Shown: in pieces, positions 56,819 to 64,000 of the stretch
How the letters are laid out: every line of letters begins with the position of its first letter
Position numbering within the stretch: position 1 is the first letter of the stretch
Source: Coptis chinensis
Lineage: Eukaryota > Streptophyta > Magnoliopsida > Ranunculales > Ranunculaceae
NCBI GenBank assembly: GCA_015680905.1
Contig: CM027383.1
Location: 85,159,001-85,223,000 of the forward strand
Length of the DNA: 64,000 nt
Direction of reading: 5' to 3'
Notes under the pieces: generated by a model
Database searches by the model: none
Told to the model about the DNA's origin: nothing
Seen by the model: the letters and a program-made list of their open reading frames with translations, nothing else
Translations under genes and position numbers: made by a program

Positions 56819-57551
56819 AAATGCCACGCTGCCATCTTAGTTACACTTTAGCATTGTTTTCATAGTAGAAGTAGTCAATTTTAAGTCCCATTAAACCCAC
56901 CCACCCTTGTTTGTTTCATCTTTGTGGTTTGCCCATTTCAGCGTGACAAATTCGAGAAAAATACCGGTGGCGCCGCGCAAAGGAAGAGCGCGACCAGCGC
57001 TAAGTTCTTGGAATTGTGTTTACCACATCGGCCCGGCCGCCAGCATACCAAAGCCGACCGGCTCAAACACTGGAACTTCGACTTCCCAGCGGGTAGCGAC
57101 CCGCCCATTTGGAGCGACCGACCCTAAAAAAACACCGTAATCTGAAAATTACTTTTCGGGCCTTGGCCGCTATCTGGCCTTGGCCAGATCATTAAAATTT
57201 TCGGTTTCCACGGTTTTGATTCGAACTTTAATCTTTCATATTTTTCAGTGTTCTAACCTGCTATATACACTGTTTGAACAAAGCGTAAACAAGGCGCTAT
57301 TCATAAAAGAAAGCAAGGGCCTTGTCGGTATTCCTTTCTTCCATACCTACCTCGCATTTCGGTTAGAGGTTTTCTACTAGTATATCAGAATTGTTTGGAG
57401 TGTTGCATGTTTAGTTAAGCTCAACTTAGTCTTGCATGAGATTAAGGTGCGGTCGAACAAAAACAACAAAGCGTAATTACGGCAACAAACAAGTCTATCT
57501 AGTACACCACCCCGACACCTCTAACTACTATCACACACACCATACGACATA
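56819..57551 (+). other. B3 primer-binding region and leader
   Basis: AAATGCCACGCTGCCATC is a disturbed tRNA-Asp site; a leader without a gene follows. Confidence 0.55.
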
Positions 57552-58975
57552 ATGGTGAAGAAAAGAGACTCCTCTCTCCGAGGCTTTTACAAAGCCTTGG
57601 CGATAGCCCTAAATCGTGCATCGTTCTAGCGGACCCGGTGGGGGATTTTGAATCCCCAAACATATTTAATTTGTTACCCGTTTTTCATGGGTTAGACCAT
57701 GAAAAACCTTATCGGCTATATCGTAGTGGGATTGAACAAGTCCTTACAACATTCCATCATCCTACGGTAGGTGCGGAACAAATTAAACCTGAGGGTATTC
57801 CCTTTCACATTAGCCCGATAAAAGGCGTCTTGGTTAAGCGCCAAGCCTAATTACGTGGACTCGTGGGCTAAACTTGTTCATTTGTTTATGGAACATTTTT
57901 ACCCCTTTAAAAACGGATGAGATGCTTTCCAAGATTCATTTTTTCCGGAATCCTCATGAATCATTTTCGAAGTGGAATCGTTTCACCGATCTCCTTATAG
58001 AGTGTCCACATCATAACTTAGCTAAAGACCGTTAGTTAATTGCCTTTTCAAAGGTCTTCTACACCACCATAAAGAAGTCCTTGACATAATGAATGGGGTA
58101 GTTTCCTAAGTAAAGGAGCCTGGGAGGCTTATAAATTTTTAGAAGACCAAACTAAGCGGAATAATAATTGGGGGTAGTGATGATATCCCCGCTCAGCTAG
58201 TTCTTCTTCAATGATAAAAAGCGGTATGTTTGAGAAGAAAACCGATCGAAACTTAAAATCTAATCGAATCTCTAACTAAAAAAAGTAGAGGCTATTTACG
58301 CTCAACAAAAGCCTATCCCGTCATGAATGTAAACTCCAACCCATGTAATTTCTGTTTGAGTCGAGCACCACGGCGATTATTGTCCTCTAGCTTATGAACA
58401 ACAACCACGAACAAGATAATGTTTACTCTATTAATAACTATCCTATTCTAACTTGGAGACAACATCCCAACCGGTTGGAGAAATAATCAACAAGTAACAC
58501 CTCGGTACAATAATCAAAACGTTAGGCAAGCAAACAATTATAACCAAGCTCCACCTAGACAAGGACAAGGACAAGGTCAAGGGAATTATAATAATTATAA
58601 CAACCAAAGCGCTTGACCACGACAAGGTCAAGCACAAGGTCGAGAATAATTATAATAATTATAATACCAATAGAGGTATCGTTCGGTTAATAATAATAAC
58701 TATCACAACCCACCCATAAATAATCGGCGAGATAGTTCGAGTACACCACCCGTGACTACTACACCTACACAACCGGATCGTGATCGGCCTTTATACAAGT
58801 TACCCAACAACTTTTCGGACAATGACTCAATCAAACCAACAGATTTTACAATCCATAAATCGCGGCATACAACAGTTAGCCCAAGCGAAAGCCCCAACCA
58901 AAAGGCGTGTTTCGGGACAAGCAATACCAAACCCTAAAACGGCAAACCACGGCCTTTGAGGTAAGCGGTAATTCT
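57552..58975 (+). pseudogene. gag: B3 gag, frameshifted
   Basis: Begins near ATG 57552. The piece 57638-57850 reads ESPNIFNLLPVFHGLDHEKP and TFHHPTVGAEQIKPEGIPFH (capsid N-terminal domain). The knuckle region is near 58340-58390, with its Cys codons disturbed. A Gln/Gly/Asn-rich tail runs from 58560 to 58700. Confidence 0.75.
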
Positions 58976-59455
58976 AAATACGGAAACTACAATCGTAGGT
59001 GACCTAAATGCCATCACCTCTCGCTGCGGAAGAGTGGTTGATAACAAAGTAACTATGCCTATAGTTACCCCATCCGTAATCCCTACACCGGATATCGAAC
59101 TAGATACGAAATAGAAACTGAAGAACCTACCCTTTGTAGAGGTCCCGGTTAAACCACAACCTAAGAAACAGAAAGCCAATGTTACACTTCAAGTCGAGCC
59201 ATACACTAAATATAGAAGCGAAACCACCGTTCCTCAAAAATTAGCCATGCTAACCGGGGATACAAACTTTGAGGAAATTAGGAACGTTTTCAAGAATCTA
59301 ACGATAAACCTTCCTTTTCTCGAAGCTATTAAAAGCTACCTACCTAACCACGCTAAGTTTCTTAAAGAGTTGTGCACTACTAGGCGTAAAGACCAATATA
59401 CCTAAAGATGCCTTTTTAACTGAACGGTTCAGCCCTAACGTTATCCGAAAACAAT

Positions 59456-59840
59456 GGAATTGTTAAGTACAAGGACCCCGGTTAGATCCCCGTAAAATGC
59501 ACCTTAGGAGATTTCCCACACGACGCCTTTATTAGACACGGGAGAAAGTGTTAACTTACTCCATTATTACTTGTATAAACAAATAGGTCTGAGAAATGCA
59601 ACCTACAAAATAACGTTGCAATTAGCGGACGGTCAATTAAGTATCCTAAAGGTGTAGTGGAAAACGTGCTTGTTAAGGTTCGAGGATTTCTACTATCCTG
59701 CTGATTTTGTTATCCTCGATCTGAGAAGTAAGCTAATGACTGCTGTACCGATCATTTAGGGCGCCCGCTTCTTGGCAACCGCCAATGCGCTTTATAAATT
59801 GTCGCGATGGAAAGATGTCCTTATCTTTTGGCCATCATCG
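59456..59840 (+). pseudogene. B3 aspartic protease, frameshifted
   Basis: Active-site codons GACACGGGAGAAAGTG give D-T-G followed by a changed base string. GVVENVLVKVRG and ADFVILD follow. The same domain as 18562-19060 and 47599-47975. Confidence 0.7.
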
Positions 59841-61154
59841 CCGAGGTAAATGTTTTAAAATGATGAAACGATTACCGATTCGATGCGTAGATGGGGAGGT
59901 TAGCATGATCGAGAGTTTAGCTCAAGATTATTTTAACAACACGTTTCCTGAAAACAATATGTACAAATTCCTTTCTTTTGGACCTTCTGATTTTGTAAAT
60001 GACTCCTACTTAGAGGAAGTCAACACCATCCTGGAGTCCACACCAATTGTAGACCCGTCGGTTGCTCCATATACTGATTCACGAAGACTTGCTACCTAAA
60101 GCAAGTCTTCATTACTAAAGATAAGGACACTTATGAAACATCAACGGACATTCCGTCCACACCAGTGCTTAAACCTCTTCCCCCGGAGTTAAAATATATT
60201 CAACTTGATCCGGATGGTAGTCACCCGATAATTATATCTTCTTTGTTAACTAAGGATGAAGAGACATGTTTAATAAGGGTGATTAGGGAACATCGGTCTG
60301 CGATTGGTTGGTCCCTAGCCGATATTAAGGGAATTGACCCCAATGTTTGCACTCATCGTATCCATTTGGAGGATAACGCGAAGACTTCTCGCGAACCTCG
60401 GTCCCCTTGAACCCCGCCATGAAAGAGGTGGTTAGGGAAGAAGTCTTTATGACTTTCGATCGCGGGTATTATATACCCAATCTCCGATAGTGAATGGGTA
60501 AGTCCCATTCATGTAGTTCCTAAGAAATCGGGAGTTACCATGGTGCGAAGCGGGGAAGGGTGACTATGTTGTCACTCAAGGTCCTATGAAATGGAGAATG
60601 TATTGATTACGACGCGTTTAAATGCTATGACACACGAAAGGATCACTTTCCTTACTATTTATAGATCGGATGCTAGAAGCGTCTAATTTGGTCATGCCTT
60701 TTATTGTTTTACGGATGGCTACTCGCTATTTTCAGATTATTATTGATATTGATGACCAAGAAAAAGACAACCTTCACATGTCCCTTCGGAACATATGCCT
60801 ATAAATGAATGCCTTTTGGCCTTTGTAATTAATGCCCCTGGTACCTTCCAGCGATGTATGCTTCATATATTTAGTGACATGGTAGAGCGCTTTATGGAAG
60901 TGTTCATGGATGATTTTTCTATCTATGGAGACTCCTTTACCGAATGTTTGTCTAACCTGTCTAAGGTCTTGACACGGTGTGAAGAAAAGAGCCTCGTTTT
61001 AAATTGGGAAAAGTGTCATTTCATGGTCAAAAAGGGCATAGTACTAGGTCATATTGTATCTAGTGATGGCATCGAAGTAGATAAAGCCAAACTAGATAAG
61101 ATAGCGACCTACCTAAAACCACGGTTGTCCGTGCGGAGATTAGAGCCTTTCTAG
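59841..61154 (+). pseudogene. B3 linker and reverse transcriptase, near-complete
   Basis: The linker (59785-60410, two frames) is as in B2. The RT fingers and palm are split near 60430-60790. The piece 60795-61154 is open: CLLAFVINAPGTFQRCMLHI, MEVFMDDFSIYGDSFTECLS with the catalytic F-M-D-D (60903-60914), then VLTRCEEKSLVLNWEKCHFM and GIEVDKAKLDKIATYL. F-M-D-D and the NWEKCHFM...LGH string are typical of the Athila lineage. Most breaks are single-base. Confidence 0.85.
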
Positions 61155-61270
61155 GCCATGGTTTTATAGGCGTTTCATTAAAGATTTTTCGAAAATAGCT
61201 AGGCCTTTAACTAACTTTGCTTTTGAAGGATGCAATCTTTGATTTTAATTTTAACAGTAAACGGGCTTTT

Positions 61271-61690
61271 GAAACCTTAAAAGCCTAACCATCGCACCTA
61301 TTATCTGACCTCTCGATTGGTCTAAACCTTTCGAACTCATGTGTGATGCTAGTGACTATGCAGTTGGTGCTGTCTTGGGACAGAAACTAGATAATAAGTC
61401 CACTGTTATTTATTATGCTAGTAAAACATTAAACGATGCTCAACGGAATTATTCAACTACTGAAAAAGAATTCTTAGCTGTCATTTACGCTTTAGATAAG
61501 TTTCGTCCTTATTTGGTTGGTTCTAAAACTTTAGTTTACACGGACCATGCAGCCCTTAGGTACCTTCTTGCAAAGAAGGATGCTAGCGAGATTAATCCGA
61601 TGGATTCTTCTCCGCAAGAGTTCACATTAGAAATAAAAGGACAAAAGAGGGGTCGAAAACGTAGTTGCCGACCACTTATCTAGACTTACA
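61271..61690 (+). pseudogene. B3 RNase H, almost intact
   Basis: Open from 61339 to 61683: MCDASDYAVGAVLGQKL (first catalytic Asp), STTEKEFLAVIYALDKFRPY (Glu), KTLVYTDHAALRYLLAKKDA (Asp). This is the best-preserved enzyme domain of the array. The frame shifts at 61637 before ADHLSRL. Confidence 0.85.
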
Positions 61691-62979
61691 AATGACGATA
61701 GTAGTGATTCCGAGTCCATACCGGACTCTTTTCCTGATGAGCATCTGTATGCTATTTTTTCATCACCGTGGTATGCGGACATCGTAAATTATTTAGCGGC
61801 TGATGTTATGCCTTATAATTGGACAAGAAATGAACGTAAGAAGTTCTTGGCGAGTCAAGTTATACTCTTTGGGATGAGCCCTACCTTTTTAAGTATTGTG
61901 CGGATCAGATTATTCGTCGTTGCATTCCCGGTGGGAATATAATGAAGTTCTATCGTTCGCCATGACAAAAGTGTGGTGGCCACTTTAAGCGGAATGAAAA
62001 CAGCCGCTAAAGTCCTTCAATGTGGATTTTATTGGCCTACTCTTTTTAAGGATGCCCAAGTGCATTGCAAGGCGTGTATTCGTTGCCAACAACTTGGGCG
62101 AATCCACTGGCGTAATATGATGCCATTAAATCCAATCTTGATAGTAGAAATTTTTGATGTTTGGGGTATTGATTTCATGGGCCCTTTCCTGTTTCCCACG
62201 GTTATATTTATATTCTAGTTGCCGTGGATTACGTGTCTAAATGGATAGAGGCCCTAGCTTGCGTGAGCAATGACCATAAGACCGTGGTATTTTTATTAAA
62301 GAATATATTTTCTGTCGGTTTGGCATTCCTAAAGCCATCATTAGTGATGGTGGAACACATTTTGCAATGAGAGTTGTTGCATCCCTAGTGAAAAAGTATG
62401 GAGTTACACACAAAGTAGCAACTCCTTATCATCCACAAACTAAGCGGACAAGTAGAAGTTTCTAATAGGAAATCAAAAAGATTTTAGAAACAACAATAAA
62501 CCCCGATAGGAAAGCGGGGTCGAGCGTCTATCGGATGCCTTATGGGCATATAGAACTGCTTTCAAAACTCCTATAGGTATGTCTCCCTTTAGACTTGTAT
62601 TTGGGAAACCATGTCATTTGCCGTTGAATTAGAGCACCGTGCTCGTGGGCTATAAAAGCCTTAACTACAATATTGATGAGGCGGGTGTCAAACGCCAAGT
62701 TACAATTAAATGAGCTTGAAGAAATCCGTGGCGATTCTTACGATCTCGCTGAAGGATTATAAAGCTAACATGAAACGTGTTCATGATAAGCATATCTTCT
62801 TAAAGAGTTTGTGGTCGGACAAAAGGTTTTGCTTTACAACTCCGTCTACATATTTTCCGTGGAAACTAAAACCCGTTAGTGCGGTCCTTTTCTACAGTTA
62901 TGAAGTCACCCCTTACGGGGCAATTACCTTGGTAAATCCAAGGACAACAGTACCTTTTAAGTTAACGGTCAACGGTTAA
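61691..62979 (+). pseudogene. B3 integrase, frameshifted but complete in order
   Basis: Zinc domain: TAAKVLQCGFYWPTLFKDAQ and HCKACIRCQQLG (HHCC end). Core: [10 protein letters not shown] (D, 62171), SDGGTHFAM (D, 62346) and QVEVS (E, 62455), the two acidic residues being about 36 codons apart as in D,D35E integrases. The C-terminal part includes LKDYKANMKRVHDK and ends at TAA 62977-62979. At least six frame breaks. No chromodomain was seen, as expected for Athila. Confidence 0.85.
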
Positions 62980-63058
62980 AACATTTTTTTAACGAACCCC
63001 TCGATATAGAGGAAGTCCTTTTTACGGGACCCTATATATAAGGAATGACCCTTGTCAT

Positions 63059-63100
63059 TGGTGTACTTCCTTTCACTTCCATTTAATGGTAAGTGCACCA
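63059..63100 (+). other. Conserved post-pol hairpin (B3)
   Basis: TGGTGTACTT pairs with AAGTGCACCA (one G-U) across a 22-base loop, 80 bases after the integrase stop. TTAAGGTAACCGGGCCC follows. Confidence 0.7.
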
Positions 63101-63278
63101 TTAAGGTAACCGGGCCCTCCCTGTGGAGTGTGTGGCTGTAAGTACTGGATCCTAAGTCCACGGTTCACATATTTCACGTTTTCCACTCTTGCATGTTTTC
63201 TCAGATTTTGAGTCATGTTTCTCTATGGTGTGAATTATGTCTTTATTTGCTTAATGTTTTTGCTTATATTTCAAAAAA

Positions 63279-63281
<3 letters not shown>

Positions 63282-63339
<58 letters not shown>

Positions 63340-63340
63340 T
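63282..63340. repeat. (AAATA)n/(TAA)n microsatellite
   Basis: AATA units changing into TAA units in the B3 spacer. Confidence 0.95.
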
Positions 63341-63452
63341 GTTTTCATTTTTAGATATAGATATATATCTAAACCCATAAAACTAGCAATCCAACAAGTC
63401 TTGGGAATCGACTTTTAAGCGACCCATGTTAAAACAAATTTTGTGTTTACAA

Positions 63453-63466
63453 ATTTGTTTGGGGGT
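63453..63466 (+). promoter_or_regulatory. Hairpin plus PPT-like module after pol (B3)
   Basis: AATTTGTTTGGGGG, with the upstream AAACAAATTTT pairing to AAATTTGTTT. Counterpart in B1 at 20239-20280. Confidence 0.5.
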
Positions 63467-64000
63467 AAAGCGATCGATCCTTGCATCCGGATTGCTCGAA
63501 CCTTCCTTTTGGCGTTGCTTAGGTCCATTAGCATAGTTCATTGGGGTTGGCGTCATCTAATTTAGTGTTCATTTGTTAGCGATAACTTACGTCATGCACG
63601 CTTCGAGGCGTTTTCCACTATCTTATATGTCACCCACGGTCGGAATAGAGTAGTTTATGGATCATTGGATTGGAAATTCTCTCCTGATCATTTCCATATC
63701 TCATTCGCAAAAATCAGACCGATAACGAAGCGGCAAATTTAGTTTGAAGTTGCGCTGAAAATCGACGAAAGTCGAAAAATCGAATTGGGCTTGGGCCCAA
63801 CTCGCGCTCACCTACAGCGCGCCCGCGCTCCCTTTCCAAAATCCAAATCGCGAGTTCATCTTCTCCAACCGTTTCTCACAAATTTAAATTCAAACCCTAG
63901 CAACCAAAATAAAAAAAATAGAATAAAAATAAAAATAGAATACATCAAAATAGAAAGACATCCCACGCCCTTGTGAAACACCAACACAAGCTCCAACCGT

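Larger units (their letters stand above)
50066..61866 (+). repeat. Tandem duplication, copy 2
   Basis: Same order as 38596-50059. It begins ACTTTTATTTACC inside LTR-A and ends CAAGTTATACT inside integrase, after which B3 continues normally. It keeps the LTR-A end, the AAGCT target duplication and the ORF alpha start that copy 1 lost. Confidence 0.8.
63101..64000 (+). other. B3 post-pol spacer, cut by the window end
   Basis: GTGTGTGGCTGTAAGTAC, an (AATA)n/(TAA)n microsatellite (63282-63340), the module AAACAAATTTTG...CAAATTTGTTTGGGGG (63432-63465) and GATCATTTCCATATCTCATT. Near the end CAAGCTCC at 63987-63994 may be the empty counterpart of the element A insertion site. Confidence 0.6.

Noticed and set aside
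1..64000. CRISPR arrays, rRNA and tRNA genes
   Set aside because: No regularly spaced repeats of CRISPR type and no full tRNA or rRNA signature seen. TGGCGCCG(C/T)TGCC strings are primer-binding sites, not tRNA genes.

Overview
The window is nuclear DNA of a flowering plant, probably a eudicot. It holds spliced GT-AG exons of a plant syntaxin next to a large block of nested, tandemly joined LTR retrotransposons of the Ty3/Gypsy Athila type. No bacterial-style operon, rRNA, tRNA gene or CRISPR array is visible.

Layout. (1) 1-4341, + strand: the last five exons of a Qa-SNARE gene (SYP31-like, Golgi syntaxin), open in every exon, with its 5' part outside the window. (2) 4342-8217: AT-rich intergenic DNA with a 391-bp fold-back MITE (5265-5655), small hairpins and tandem duplications, and an interrupted reading frame (7825-8217) cut by an LTR. 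(3) 8218-14762: old, decayed retroelement pieces: LTR-D, element C (LTR, decayed gag, no pol) and a tiny relic of element B. (4) 14763-64000: an array of element B in which neighbouring copies share one LTR: LTR L1 - B1 - LTR L2 - B2 - LTR L3 - B3 (running off the end). B1 is a non-autonomous form (gag, protease, then an unknown small ORF). B2 and B3 carry gag-protease-RT-RNase H-integrase. A second family, element A (about 18 kb with 1.88-kb LTRs), is nested inside B1 at 20722-38937.

Intact relatives of A and B would make a Gag-Pol polyprotein from the LTR promoter, prime on tRNA-Asp and integrate with a D,D35E integrase. Downstream of pol they carry two unrecognised ORFs in the position where Athila elements carry env-like genes. 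Every polyprotein here is broken by stops and frameshifts.

Main points for a second look. A covarying RNA hairpin lies just downstream of the pol position in four different elements. A hairpin plus TTTGTTTGGGGG (polypurine-tract-like) module is repeated after successive ORFs. A TATA-like site sits before the last ORF in both families. B1 carries an uncharacterised ORF where RT-RH-INT should be. An 11.5-11.8-kb tandem duplication has a clean junction at 50059/50066. Most differences between the near-identical copies fall at CAG/CTG/CCG trinucleotides, which suggests that many 'mutations' in the repeats are base-calling errors at CHG-methylated sites.
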